The notes under the pieces: generated by a model
Told to the model about the DNA's origin: nothing
The model's database searches: none
The model's input: only the letters and a program-made list of their open reading frames with translations
Origin: Chthonomonadaceae bacterium
GTDB taxonomy: Bacteria; Armatimonadota; Chthonomonadetes; Chthonomonadales; Chthonomonadaceae
Assembly: GCA_025054835.1 (NCBI GenBank)
Contig: JANWZQ010000145.1
Coordinates: forward strand, 1 to 33,958
DNA length: 33,958 bases
Direction: 5' to 3'
Position numbers and translations under genes: made by a program
Shown: piece by piece, positions 6,965 through 15,638 of the stretch
Layout: each line of letters opens with the position of its first letter
How positions within the stretch are numbered: position 1 is the first letter of the stretch

Positions 6965-8707
6965 TCATTTTACCTCGCATCCGGGGCGCAGTCCCAGCAG
7001 GGCTCCTACCCGATGCAGACACGCCTGCAACAGTGCCTGCGCCTGCCCGGCAGTGTCCGCTACCGTGTAGATACGGAACTCATCCGCATTTCCAGAGGGC
7101 CTCAGGTGTACAATCTGTCCGCGGGCGTCTGTGGCGCGAACGCCGTCTGTGTAGTTGATATGCACAATGTCATCCAGTAGCAAAACACCGGCAAGTGCCC
7201 GGCTCAACCCTGCTCTACAGGTCTCCAGGTCTGCGGCAAGAGCTGGCGTGATGGGCATACGGGCACTTCTGGCGTCGTACGCCCGGATACCTTCTGGAGC
7301 GCGCTCCACCTGCACGACAGCGGGATCCGGGGGCAGAAACCGCGCGACAAAGGCCTGACCGGTCGCCATCGGCACGTTCCGCAGAAGACCCGTGGCCCCG
7401 AAGCGCTTCGGCAGCTGATCGAAGCGTTGTACCAGAGATAGCCCGCGCTCTCTTGCGTCCAGAAGAACGCTGAGTATGGGCAGGACGGCGTCCCGCGTGG
7501 GCAGAGCTGTCAGAGTCCGGTTGCCCCGGATCAGGTGAGAGCCCAGCAGGAAGCCCCCATTGGCCTCCCAACCACAAACGACCTGTCGGCCTCTGGCACG
7601 TGCCTGTTCCATGCCCGCAATCACGTAGGGGGAGCCGATCCGCGTTTTCGGCTCCAGGCGGTCGCGCAGAGCGCTTCGATCAATAGCATCATTACAGCTG
7701 ATCGGAACCACAACGGCGTCCGCGCCCAGATACTCTGCTGTGATCATCCCGACCAGATCCCCCGGAAAGAACTGCACACCACCTTCCGAAGTCACCCCGA
7801 GCACCAACGGGCGGTCGCTGTCACCATCGGTGGAGACGACCCCATCGATGGGGCCGGAGACAGACGTCGCGTCGTCCAGCAGGGACTGAATGGTTGCCAG
7901 CCTCTCTGCGTCCATGTTCTCCGTATCGATGGGCACGAATGTCTCGGAACGACCCGCTGGTATTGCTTCAGCACCCAGCCCGGCAAGGATCTCTGCCAGC
8001 AGGTCGCGGCCGACAGCGGAGTGCTGGTACACCAGGAGGCGCAGGCCCTTCAGAGGTTTCTGACCATCACCACCAAAGAAGTGCAGGTACCGGTCCCGGT
8101 AGGCCACGCGTCCTGTGTCCGCAACCGCAGGCAGATCGCGATGCCCGGACCGGAACATACCACGCGCATCGAAGGCAGAGTCCCGGTACGGCTGTCGGTA
8201 CAGGCGCTCCCGGATCTCCGCCACGCGCTGCGCAACAGGGCCCTCGTCCGACTTGAGCAGCTCGCGTGTTGCCGTGCTGGTCTTGAAGCCATTGCGGTCG
8301 AAGGGGATGTGGCTACCCGTTATCATGATGCTGCCACACCGGGCCTGCAACGCAACGTACATGAGAGCCGGTGTAGGAATAGCGCCCAGGTTCACCGGGC
8401 GCAGGCCGGCATCGGTAATCGCCTGCACTACCGCCTGCGCGATCTCTCCGCGCCCGCTCTGCTCCGGCACGAACCGGGTGGAACTGGGTCGCAGATCATA
8501 CGCGACGTAGAAGGGGTCGCCGGGGCGAACTCCTCCCTCCGACAAAGGCAGCGACTTCAGGTACTCGATATCGGCAAGCGCATTGATGTAGATCTCGAGT
8601 TGCGTCAGATGCAGAACCTCGCCCCGTCTCCCGCTGGTACCGAAGCGGAGCGGTCGGGGTTCATGATCGAGATGTGCACGCAGGGAGTCCTCTGGATAGT
8701 GGCTCAT
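6965..8707 (-). CDS. Phosphohexomutase (phosphoglucomutase/phosphomannomutase family)
   Basis: The product has 580 residues. I choose ATG 8707 (MSHYPEDS) because the family's N-terminal LRFGTSGRRG motif follows within 25 residues. The 106-residue extension of the open frame has no family similarity and reads through the intergenic region. All four signature loops are visible: the phosphoserine loop TGSHIPFDRNG with Ser132, the Mg-binding loop DGDSD at 294-298, the sugar-binding loop GWEANGG at about 378, and the phosphate-binding loop RPSGNADEF at about 536. The enzyme interconverts the 1- and 6-phosphates of a hexose, feeding nucleotide-sugar and glycogen synthesis. Whether glucose or mannose is preferred is not decided by these motifs. 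The ribosome-binding site is weak. Confidence 0.92.
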   Translation of the reverse strand: MSHYPEDSLRAHLDHEPRPLRFGTSGRRGEVLHLTQLEIYINALADIEYLKSLPLSEGGVRPGDPFYVAYDLRPSSTRFVPEQSGRGEIAQAVVQAITDAGLRPVNLGAIPTPALMYVALQARCGSIMITGSHIPFDRNGFKTSTATRELLKSDEGPVAQRVAEIRERLYRQPYRDSAFDARGMFRSGHRDLPAVADTGRVAYRDRYLHFFGGDGQKPLKGLRLLVYQHSAVGRDLLAEILAGLGAEAIPAGRSETFVPIDTENMDAERLATIQSLLDDATSVSGPIDGVVSTDGDSDRPLVLGVTSEGGVQFFPGDLVGMITAEYLGADAVVVPISCNDAIDRSALRDRLEPKTRIGSPYVIAGMEQARARGRQVVCGWEANGGFLLGSHLIRGNRTLTALPTRDAVLPILSVLLDARERGLSLVQRFDQLPKRFGATGLLRNVPMATGQAFVARFLPPDPAVVQVERAPEGIRAYDARSARMPITPALAADLETCRAGLSRALAGVLLLDDIVHINYTDGVRATDARGQIVHLRPSGNADEFRIYTVADTAGQAQALLQACLHRVGALLGLRPGCEVK

Positions 8708-9078
8708 ACTTCTCGCTCTGACGACTGTGCGGGGCCAGTGAAGCTGTGCTGTGATCCGCGAACCGGACGCAGTAAAAGATTGTACCTGATCCCCGTATAC
8801 CCTGATTTTCTCGCATGGGCCATTATCGGCACACGTGCACCAGTATCCGCGTGATGTGCGAAGGACATACCGTTGACAGGCATTCGGCGCCCGGTAGCAG
8901 TATACCGGTAGAAGTGCGGTTTTTGGCGCAGCGAGCACCGCAACATTACTGGAAATTGGGTGCAGTGCGGAGTGATGGCACGCAGGGTGCATGGAATGGC
9001 AGCGATGCTCCTGCGGGAGCTTCAAACTCTAGAAAGATCGAAAATACTTTTTGTCTGAGGCAAGGAGCAAAACTGACA
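8708..9078. other. 371-base divergent intergenic region between phosphohexomutase and PEP-CTERM genes
   Basis: This region should hold promoters for both flanking genes. A perfect TTGACA stands at 8873-8878 on the plus strand, but no good -10 sits 16-19 bases downstream. On the minus strand a TATACT is present at 8899-8904 without a recognisable -35. A heptamer CCGGTAG occurs twice in direct orientation (8891-8897 and 8905-8911, 14-base period) around that box and could bind a regulator. No RNA gene was seen. Confidence 0.45.
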
Positions 9079-9798
9079 ATGCGCACCAACATGACACGCT
9101 GGCTGGCTCTTAGCAGTCTGATGCTGATGACGTTGCACGCACAGGTGAACGCCACGACTGTCTATGACACCACGGGTTCCTGGAATGGAATAACTTTCAT
9201 CCATCCATGGGGCTACCCCGATACCGCGACCTACGGGCAGACCTTCTTTGCCCCGGCGGTGGATAACATCCTGGAAGACTTCACCTTTTACATCTATCTG
9301 GACCAGGGGTTCCAGATCCAGTACAAGGCGCACGTCTTTGCGTGGAGCGGTTCCATGTTCGGAGGCGGTGGCGGGCAGGCAACGGGTCTGCCACTCTACT
9401 CCAGCTCCAGCCTGGTACTCAATGGTACCGGTACATTCCAGGCTGTCACTATCAACACGGGGGGAGTTCCGCTCGTGTCCGGCAGTCCCTACGTGGCCCT
9501 GTTCACGATCTCCGATCCGGTCGACTACGCCAACTCTAATGGTTCGTCCCGCTGGGGCTGTCCGCTTACGCACGTCAGCAACGACGGGGGCGGCGGGTTC
9601 GTGTTCTACAACAACGGGAACAACTTCGCGTTGCTGAACTCTTCCATGTGGGATAACTTCGCTGACTTCGGTGATCTGGCCTGGCGGGCTACCTTCCGTT
9701 CCGGGAGTGGTGGTGCGGTTCCCGAGCCCGGCAGCGTCGCGTTGCTGCTGGGGATGGGCGCCTGCGGTCTGGTAGCCATGCGCCGTCGCAAGAAGTAG
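9079..9798 (+). CDS. PEP-CTERM sorting domain protein
   Basis: The product has 239 residues. ATG 9079 is preceded by AAGGAG at 9062-9067; an alternative start is ATG 9091. An N-terminal signal peptide (LALSSLMLMTLHAQVNA) is followed by a Gly/Ser/Thr-rich, all-beta-looking body with many aromatic residues. The C-terminus is a textbook PEP-CTERM tripartite tail: VPEPGSVALL, a hydrophobic helix (LLLGMGACGLVAM) and the basic end RRRKK. Such proteins are exported, then recognised and cleaved by an exosortase, and are usually linked to exopolysaccharide or the cell surface. I recognise no enzymatic motif in the body. A strong hairpin follows at 9845-9875. No exosortase gene is in the window. Confidence 0.9.
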   Translation: MRTNMTRWLALSSLMLMTLHAQVNATTVYDTTGSWNGITFIHPWGYPDTATYGQTFFAPAVDNILEDFTFYIYLDQGFQIQYKAHVFAWSGSMFGGGGGQATGLPLYSSSSLVLNGTGTFQAVTINTGGVPLVSGSPYVALFTISDPVDYANSNGSSRWGCPLTHVSNDGGGGFVFYNNGNNFALLNSSMWDNFADFGDLAWRATFRSGSGGAVPEPGSVALLLGMGACGLVAMRRRKK

Positions 9799-9844
9799 TT
9801 CCAGACGTTCCCGGTAGAGAGTCCGAGTCTCTGTCGGGCGTAAT

Positions 9845-9875
9845 ACAGGGGTCGGAGGACACCTCCGACCCCTGT
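9845..9875 (+). terminator. Perfect 14-bp hairpin after the PEP-CTERM gene
   Basis: ACAGGGGTCGGAGG (9845-9858) pairs perfectly with CCTCCGACCCCTGT (9862-9875) around a 3-base ACA loop, 47 bases after the stop codon. The sequence after it (GCTGCGTGTTGC) is only mildly T-rich. A transcription terminator or 3'-end stabiliser is the best reading. Confidence 0.7.
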
Positions 9876-9973
9876 GCTGCGTGTTGCTTACGCGTACGGC
9901 GCAGAATGAAGCCTGTGCCCTCTCGATGCCGTCAACAGAATACCATCTGGATCCAGCGGATCCGTCGGACCTA

Positions 9974-10003
9974 TGGACCGGGCCCGCCACTTGCTGGTAC
10001 AAT
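9974..10003 (+). promoter_or_regulatory. Putative sigma-70 promoter of the endonuclease III family gene
   Basis: The extended -10 TGGTACAAT (9995-10003) lies 18 bases after TGGACC (9974-9979). It is 21 bases upstream of ATG 10025, which supports that start over the earlier in-frame ATG at 9881. The same GGTACAAT box recurs at other genes in the window. Confidence 0.5.
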
Positions 10004-10024
10004 GAAAGCCACGGGATCGGCACC

Positions 10025-10699
10025 ATGGATACTGTTGCTACAGACAGCACCGAGTACATCACCACCGTTCTTGCGCGCCTGGAAGAGTGCTACGGAGTGG
10101 CGCAGTGGCATCCCCGGCTGGGGCCACTGGACGAGCTGATCGCCTGCATTCTCTCGCAGCATACCTCGGATGTCAACTCCGGTCGCGCCTTCGAGCGTTT
10201 GAAACGGCGGTATGCATCCTGGCATGAGGTAGCCACTGCCCCCACGCAGGAACTGATTGAGACCATCCGCTGCGCGGGCATGGCGGAGACCAAAGGGCCG
10301 CGCATCCAGAACGTTCTGCAGTTGATCCGGGAGCAGCAGGGCGATTACACCCTCGACTTTCTGCGTGATCTCCCGGACGAGGAGGCCCGTGCGTATCTGA
10401 TGTCGTTGCCGGGGGTAGGGCCCAAGACCGCTGCGATCGTGCTCAGTTTTGCCCTTGGTCGGCCTGTGATGCCGGTCGATACACACATCTTCCGGGTTTC
10501 CTGGCGGCTTGGCCTGATCGAAAAGAAAATTGGGGAGGCGAAAGCCCACGATGTGTTACAGGCCCGGATCCCACCGGAATTGATCTACCGCTTTCATGTC
10601 GCGCTCATCACACACGGGCGACAGGTCTGCCGTGCCCCGGTGCCCCGCTGTGATGCGTGCGTGCTGACTGATCTGTGCCGCCACTTCAACAGCACCTGA
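10025..10699 (+). CDS. Endonuclease III family DNA glycosylase/AP lyase
   Basis: The product has 224 residues. ATG 10025 is preferred because it lies just downstream of a TACAAT promoter box and gives the normal family length; the open frame could begin at 9881. The helix-hairpin-helix LPGVGPKTA carries the catalytic Lys134, and the catalytic Asp152 is in VDTHIFRVS, as in E. coli Nth. The C-terminus has a Cys-X6-Cys-X2-Cys-X5-Cys set (Cys202, 209, 212, 218) that binds a 4Fe-4S cluster. The enzyme removes oxidised pyrimidines and nicks abasic sites in base-excision repair. Sequence differences from Nth in the N-terminal half (SQHTSDVNSGRAF) leave room for a specialised subfamily. The gene stands alone, and a hairpin overlaps its stop codon. 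Confidence 0.92.
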   Translation: MDTVATDSTEYITTVLARLEECYGVAQWHPRLGPLDELIACILSQHTSDVNSGRAFERLKRRYASWHEVATAPTQELIETIRCAGMAETKGPRIQNVLQLIREQQGDYTLDFLRDLPDEEARAYLMSLPGVGPKTAAIVLSFALGRPVMPVDTHIFRVSWRLGLIEKKIGEAKAHDVLQARIPPELIYRFHVALITHGRQVCRAPVPRCDACVLTDLCRHFNST

Positions 10700-10712
10700 G
10701 CACAGGCTCAGG
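10695..10712. terminator. Short hairpin over the stop of the endonuclease III family gene
   Basis: CCTGAGC (10695-10701) pairs with GCTCAGG (10706-10712) around a 4-base loop. The stem includes the TGA stop and lies between two convergent genes. No T-run follows, so it is only a candidate terminator. Confidence 0.4.
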
Positions 10713-10795
10713 GAGTGCGCACAGCAGGCGCTTTCGGGGTATTCCTCTGTACGCATTCCAGATGGAGCGCTGGCCCTGTGCGCCTGACGGCCTTC

Positions 10796-11566
10796 CTACT
10801 GTGCCGTCCATCCCCCGTCTACCACCAGCAGGGTACCGGTCATGAAGGCCGAGGCGTCCGAGCAGAGAAATACGGCAATGGCCCCGAGCTCTTCGGGCTG
10901 GCCCCACCGCCCCATCGGGATCCGGGATAGAAACGCCTGATACGCTGCCGGGTCGTTCATCAACGCGCGATTCATCGGCGTCTCGAACGGGCCCGGGCAG
11001 AGGCAGTTCACAGTGACCCCGTGGGGCGCTCCTTCCAGAGCCAGCGTGCGCGTCAGACCCAGCAGGGCCGACTTGGCCGTTGCGTACGCCGCCCGGCCCG
11101 GGATCGACACCAGCGACAGGATCGAGCCCAGCATCACGATTCGCCCCCACCGTCGCTCGATCATTCCCGGCAGGAACGCCTGCGAGCACAGGAACGAGCC
11201 CTTGGCGCTGATGTCCACCACCGCATCCCAGTCTGCTTCCGTCAGTTCTGCGGTCGGCTTGCGGATGTTGATGCCCGCGTTGTTAATCAGAATGTCGACC
11301 GGACCGAGGGCGGAGGCAAGGACCTGTGGCATCTGCGCGACCTGCTGCTGGTTCGTTACATCCGTTGCGAACCCGAAAGCGCGCCGTCCGGTTCCCTCCG
11401 CAATCTGTTCTGCTGCGGCCTCGGCCTCCTCGGCATGGCGGCTGCAGACCGCCACGTCCGCGCCAGCCTCCGCCAGTGCAAACGCCATCGCGTACCCCAG
11501 TCCCTTGCTGCCACCCGTTACCAGAGCCACACGGCCCTCCAGACGGTAGGCATCCATCACTCCCAT
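10796..11566 (-). CDS. SDR family NAD(P)-dependent oxidoreductase
   Basis: The product has 256 residues, normal for a classical short-chain dehydrogenase. ATG 11566 has AGGGAG 9 bases upstream; ATG 11557 is a second possibility. The cofactor motif TGGSKGLG is at 17-24, NNAG at 95-98, and the catalytic Ser148, Tyr161 and Lys165 are in [14 protein letters not shown]. Asp37 and the residues after it do not clearly fix NAD or NADP preference. The C-terminal part has [13 protein letters not shown], typical of the 3-oxoacyl-ACP reductase, glucose and gluconate dehydrogenase type of SDR. The substrate is unknown. It is divergent from pyruvate carboxylase with a 162-base shared upstream region rich in GCAGGT dyads. 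Confidence 0.92.
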   Translation of the reverse strand: MGVMDAYRLEGRVALVTGGSKGLGYAMAFALAEAGADVAVCSRHAEEAEAAAEQIAEGTGRRAFGFATDVTNQQQVAQMPQVLASALGPVDILINNAGINIRKPTAELTEADWDAVVDISAKGSFLCSQAFLPGMIERRWGRIVMLGSILSLVSIPGRAAYATAKSALLGLTRTLALEGAPHGVTVNCLCPGPFETPMNRALMNDPAAYQAFLSRIPMGRWGQPEELGAIAVFLCSDASAFMTGTLLVVDGGWTAQ

Positions 11567-11625
11567 GTATCCGGCTCCCTCAGAGATCGTTTTCCTCGCT
11601 AGGTACGGCCCGGGCCTTCCAGAAT

Positions 11626-11683
11626 CCTGCAGGTACTTCCCGGGCGGGCACCTGCCGGATCAGTAGGGATGCAGGTCGCCTGC
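11626..11683. promoter_or_regulatory. Cluster of GCAGGT/ACCTGC dyads between SDR and pyruvate carboxylase genes
   Basis: A CCTGCAGG palindrome (11626-11633) overlaps GCAGGT (11629-11634). That pairs with ACCTGC at 11650-11655, and a compact GCAGG-TCG-CCTGC inverted repeat follows at 11671-11683. The elements lie between two divergent starts, where an operator or leader structure would be expected. No clear -35/-10 pair was found here. Confidence 0.35.
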
Positions 11684-11728
11684 GAAGAAAATAGACCTGT
11701 CATCGCTGTGTGCCGAGAGGAATAATCC

Positions 11729-14700
11729 ATGCCTTCGCGTGCGTTCCAGAGAGTGCTGATTGCCAATCGCGGTGAGATTGCTGTTCGCATTGCCCGGGCC
11801 TGCTCTGAGCTGGGCATCCGGTCCATTGCCGTTTACTCCAGAGAAGATCAGGACGCATTGCATCGCTACTGTACAGATGAGAGTTACCCTCTGCCTGAAA
11901 ATCGCGACCCACTCGGCGTTTATCTGGACGTCGCGGCAATATGTGACATCGCGCGCCAGCACAGGATCGATGCGATCCATCCTGGCTACGGGTTTCTCTC
12001 GGAGAGTGCCGCACTGGCCCGTGCCTGTGAGGACATCGGGGTAGTCTTTATCGGCCCTCCTCCGCACGTGCTGGATGTGCTGGGGGATAAGACCGCGGCG
12101 CGCCGGCTCGCACAGGAACTGGGGGTGCCGGTGATCCCGGGAACCGGGCAACCGGTGACCAGCGCGGAGGCCGCCGCGTCCTGTGCCGCGCAGTTCGGCT
12201 ATCCGGTGATCCTGAAAGCCGCCTTCGGTGGGGGAGGCCGGGGCATGCGTGTAGTCAGCGATGAGCGCGAGTTGAACCTGCAGTTCCCGGTCGCTGCACG
12301 CGAGGCCGAAGCTGCTTTCGGGCGGAGCGACCTGTTCGTCGAGAAGTACCTGCCGGAGCCAAAGCATGTCGAGGTGCAGATCCTTGCGGATGCACAGGGC
12401 AACGTGCTGCACCTGTTCGAACGCGATTGCTCGGTGCAGCGCCGGCATCAGAAAGTTGTTGAGTTCGCTCCGGCAATCGCCATCCCGGAAGACACGCGGA
12501 CACGTGTTCTGGAAGACGCAGTGCGTCTGGCGCGTGCGGCCGGCTATGTCAACGCGGGAACCGTGGAATTCCTGATCACTCCTGACGGGCAGCACTACTT
12601 CATCGAGGTGAACCCGCGCGTGCAGGTGGAACATACGGTCACAGAGTGGATTACCGGGGTGGATATCGTGAAAGCCCAGATCCGGATTGCAGAGGGGCAG
12701 TCACTGCCGGAGATCGGTCTTCCAGACCAGCATGCAGTACAACTGCGGGGGTGCGCCATCCAGTGCCGTGTCACTACGGAGGATCCTGCCAATCACTTTA
12801 TTCCCGACTATGGCCGTATCACGCACTGTCGGATGCCGGACGGGCCCGGTGTCCGGATCGACACCGGTATCGCCGGCCCTGGCGCTGTGGTCGCGCCCTT
12901 CTACGACTCCCTGATCGTCAAGGTCTCCACTTACGGGCTTGATCTGAATGATGCCTGCGATAGAATGACGCGTGCGTTGCGCGAACTGCAGATCTACGGG
13001 GTCAAGACCAATCTCTCTTTCCTGGAAAACGTGGTACGGCATCCGTTGTTCCGGGCCGGGCAGTGCACCACACACTTCATCGAGAGCACTCCGGATCTTC
13101 TGCGGGCGTCGCATCGCGTCGATCGAGGTGAGCGGATCCTGCAGTTCATCAGCGAGATCATCGTCAATGGCAACCCGGACGTGCCCGCACACGCCAGACC
13201 GGCGAAGCTCCGCACGCCGGTGCCACCGCGCCCTTTTGAGCCGGCAGATACGCCCCCGCCGGAAGGTACCCGTGATCTGTTGCGCCGCATGGGGCCGGAA
13301 AAGTTCGCGGAGTGGGTGCGTGCCCAGAAGCGTCTGCTGGTTACAGACACCACGCTACGCGATGCACACCAGTCCCTGCTGGCCACCCGCATGCGCACGT
13401 ACGATATGTTACCGGCTGCCGCTGCCATCGCCCGGGACCTGCCCGGCCTCTTCTCGCTGGAGATGTGGGGAGGCGCAACTTTCGACACTGCCATGCGTTT
13501 CCTGCACGAGGACCCGTGGGAACGGCTGACCGCGTTGCGCCAGTGTGTCCCCAACATCCTCTTTCAGATGTTGCTGCGTGGCGCCAACGCTGTCGGGTAC
13601 ACCAACTATCCGGATAACGTGGTGCGAGAGTTCGTGCGGGTCGCTGTACGCAATGGGATCGATCTGTTCCGGATTTTCGACTCGCTCAACAACGTGGAGG
13701 CCATGCGTCCGGCCATCGATGCAGTACGGGAGCACGGGGCAATCGCGGAGGGGGCGATTTGCTACTCCGGGGACCTCTTTGACCCGGATCGGCCGCGCTT
13801 CCATCTGGACTACTATGTGCGCATGGCCCGGGCGCTCGAGAAGGCCGGGGCAACCATGCTCGGCATCAAAGATATGGCCGGACTGTGCCGTCCCTATGCC
13901 GCTCGCAGGTTGATACAGGTCCTGCGTGAAGAAGTCGGGATCCCGATCCACTTCCACACACATGACACCCCCGGGGGGCAGGTCGCCTCGTTGCTGTTTG
14001 CCGCCGAGGCCGGGGTCGACGTGGTGGATACCGCAATCAGCGCGCTCTCCGGGATCACCAGCCAGCCGAGTATGGAGGCGCTTGTTGCGGCCCTGCAACG
14101 GCAGGAACGTGACACCGGGCTCGACCTGGAGGCCATGTACCGTCATGCCGATTACTGGCGGACCGTGCGCGAGTACTACGCGCCATTTGAAAGTGACCTC
14201 CGATCCAGTGCCGGAGACGTCTATGTGCATGAAATTCCCGGGGGGCAGTACAGCAATCTGCGCCCGCAGGCTGAGGCCATGGGGGTTGGCGACCGGTTGC
14301 CAGAACTGAAGCGGATGTATGCGGTGGTCAATCAGATGCTGGGTGACATTGTGAAGGTGACCCCGTCCAGCAAGGTGGTAGGCGATCTGGCTCTGTTCAT
14401 GCTGACCCACAATCTCACGCCAGAGACCCTCCTGCAGCGCGCCCCGGAGTTACAGTTCCCGGACTCCGTCGTGGGCATGTTTGCCGGTGAAATCGGCTTT
14501 CCAGAAGGGGGATTCCCGCCGGAGCTCCAGCAGGCCGTTCTCAAAGGGCGCAAGCCGCTCGAGGGACGTCCGGGCGCCCTGCTGCCTCCAGTGGACTTCG
14601 AGGCGACCCGTACCGAGTTACGGGAGAGGATCCAGCGAGAGCCCTCCGAGGAGGATGTTCTCTCGTACCTGATGTATCCCCGGGTGTTTCTGGCATTTGA

Positions 14701-15175
14701 TGCGCATCGCCGGCGCTACACCGATGTCAGCCGAGTACCCACCAACGTGTTTTTCTACGGGATGCAACCCGGTGAGGAGGTGGAGGTAGCTCTGGAGGAT
14801 GGCAGAACTCTTGCCATCCGGTTTGTCGCACGCACAGAGCCCGACGCGCAGGGCCGGATCACTCTGTTCTACGAGCTGGATGGATACCCGTGTCAGGTGC
14901 AGGTGCAGGAAAAGTCGGCTGCAGCAGTGCCACAGGGCCGCCCCAAGGCTGAGCCCGACAATCCGTGCCATATCGGGGCACCAATGCCCGGCACCGTGGT
15001 GGAGGTGGCGGCCCATCCGGGGCAGGAGGTGCAGAAGGACAGCTTCCTGATGGCGATCGAGGCCATGAAAGTGCAGGTCGCGATCAACAGCCCACGCAGG
15101 GCCCGCGTTCGAGAGGTGCCTGTGAAGCCCGGGGATCGCCTGGAAATGGGCGATTTGCTGGTCGTGCTGGATTAG
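11729..15175 (+). CDS. pyc: Pyruvate carboxylase
   Basis: The product has 1148 residues, the full length of single-chain pyruvate carboxylase. GAGAGGAA lies just upstream of ATG 11729. The biotin carboxylase part (about 1-455) has the ATP-grasp loop FGGGGRGM and EVNPRVQVEHTVTE. The carboxyltransferase part starts around residue 530 with DTTLRDAHQSLLATR and also has NYPDNVV and HFHTHDTPGG. The C-terminal biotinyl domain has EAMKVQ with the biotin-accepting Lys1114, 34 residues from the end. It converts pyruvate, bicarbonate and ATP to oxaloacetate in the cytoplasm, replenishing the citric acid cycle and feeding gluconeogenesis. The residue after the biotinyl lysine is Val where Met is usual. 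A cupin and a hydrolase follow closely and may share the transcript. Confidence 0.97.
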   Translation: MPSRAFQRVLIANRGEIAVRIARACSELGIRSIAVYSREDQDALHRYCTDESYPLPENRDPLGVYLDVAAICDIARQHRIDAIHPGYGFLSESAALARACEDIGVVFIGPPPHVLDVLGDKTAARRLAQELGVPVIPGTGQPVTSAEAAASCAAQFGYPVILKAAFGGGGRGMRVVSDERELNLQFPVAAREAEAAFGRSDLFVEKYLPEPKHVEVQILADAQGNVLHLFERDCSVQRRHQKVVEFAPAIAIPEDTRTRVLEDAVRLARAAGYVNAGTVEFLITPDGQHYFIEVNPRVQVEHTVTEWITGVDIVKAQIRIAEGQSLPEIGLPDQHAVQLRGCAIQCRVTTEDPANHFIPDYGRITHCRMPDGPGVRIDTGIAGPGAVVAPFYDSLIVKVSTYGLDLNDACDRMTRALRELQIYGVKTNLSFLENVVRHPLFRAGQCTTHFIESTPDLLRASHRVDRGERILQFISEIIVNGNPDVPAHARPAKLRTPVPPRPFEPADTPPPEGTRDLLRRMGPEKFAEWVRAQKRLLVTDTTLRDAHQSLLATRMRTYDMLPAAAAIARDLPGLFSLEMWGGATFDTAMRFLHEDPWERLTALRQCVPNILFQMLLRGANAVGYTNYPDNVVREFVRVAVRNGIDLFRIFDSLNNVEAMRPAIDAVREHGAIAEGAICYSGDLFDPDRPRFHLDYYVRMARALEKAGATMLGIKDMAGLCRPYAARRLIQVLREEVGIPIHFHTHDTPGGQVASLLFAAEAGVDVVDTAISALSGITSQPSMEALVAALQRQERDTGLDLEAMYRHADYWRTVREYYAPFESDLRSSAGDVYVHEIPGGQYSNLRPQAEAMGVGDRLPELKRMYAVVNQMLGDIVKVTPSSKVVGDLALFMLTHNLTPETLLQRAPELQFPDSVVGMFAGEIGFPEGGFPPELQQAVLKGRKPLEGRPGALLPPVDFEATRTELRERIQREPSEEDVLSYLMYPRVFLAFDAHRRRYTDVSRVPTNVFFYGMQPGEEVEVALEDGRTLAIRFVARTEPDAQGRITLFYELDGYPCQVQVQEKSAAAVPQGRPKAEPDNPCHIGAPMPGTVVEVAAHPGQEVQKDSFLMAIEAMKVQVAINSPRRARVREVPVKPGDRLEMGDLLVVLD

Positions 15176-15193
15176 TTACACCGAGGTAAAAAG

Positions 15194-15607
15194 ATGGAGA
15201 TCCGAAGAAACGGAACACGATCGTTCAACAGAGGGCCGGAAGCGTGGTTCACCGGTTCTGTGCGCATCGAGCCTCTCTCCGAAGCGGAGGGAGAGGTGCT
15301 GGTCAATGTTGCGAGCGTTACTTTCGAGCCGGGGGCACGCACGGCCTGGCATACGCATCCTCGAGGGCAAACGTTGATCGTGATATCGGGGTTGGGGCGG
15401 GTACAGTGTGAAGGGGGCACCGTCGAGGAGGTCCAGCCGGGCGACGTCGTACGCATTGCGCCGGGTGAGAAGCACTGGCATGGCGCGTCTCCTACAACAG
15501 CCATGACCCATATCGCCATTCAGGAGCATCGCAACGGTCAATTCGTGGAGTGGATGGAACCTGTTTCAGACGCGCAGTATCACGGCACAACGTCTGCCGA
15601 CCGGTGA
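15194..15607 (+). CDS. Cupin domain protein
   Basis: The product is a 137-residue single-domain cupin. Motif 1 is visible as [19 protein letters not shown], with two histidines, and motif 2 as [16 protein letters not shown], with further histidines that could bind a metal. The size and the WHTHP and PGEKHWHGA wording resemble the small cupins related to carboxymuconolactone decarboxylase partners and bacterial (R)-mandelonitrile lyases. The sequence does not decide between enzyme and sugar- or metal-binding roles. GAGGT at 15182-15186 is the ribosome-binding site. The gene starts 18 bases after pyruvate carboxylase and 31 bases before an alpha/beta hydrolase, so co-transcription is likely. 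Confidence 0.9.
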   Translation: MEIRRNGTRSFNRGPEAWFTGSVRIEPLSEAEGEVLVNVASVTFEPGARTAWHTHPRGQTLIVISGLGRVQCEGGTVEEVQPGDVVRIAPGEKHWHGASPTTAMTHIAIQEHRNGQFVEWMEPVSDAQYHGTTSADR

Positions 15608-15638
15608 ACCCGGGTTCGTTTCCGGGGAGAATGTAACG

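Noticed and set aside
7535-8854. 439-residue plus-strand open frame
   Set aside because: It is antisense to the phosphohexomutase gene and shows no recognisable motif.
8873-8904. TTGACA at 8873 as part of a promoter for the PEP-CTERM gene
   Set aside because: The nearest TATA-like box is 20-22 bases downstream, outside the normal 16-19 base spacing, so I did not call a promoter.
9022-10065. 347-residue minus-strand open frame
   Set aside because: It is antisense to the PEP-CTERM gene and crosses its terminator hairpin; no domain features were seen.
11660-14410. Minus-strand open frames of 324 and 333 residues
   Set aside because: Both are antisense to pyruvate carboxylase, whose domains are unbroken along the plus strand.
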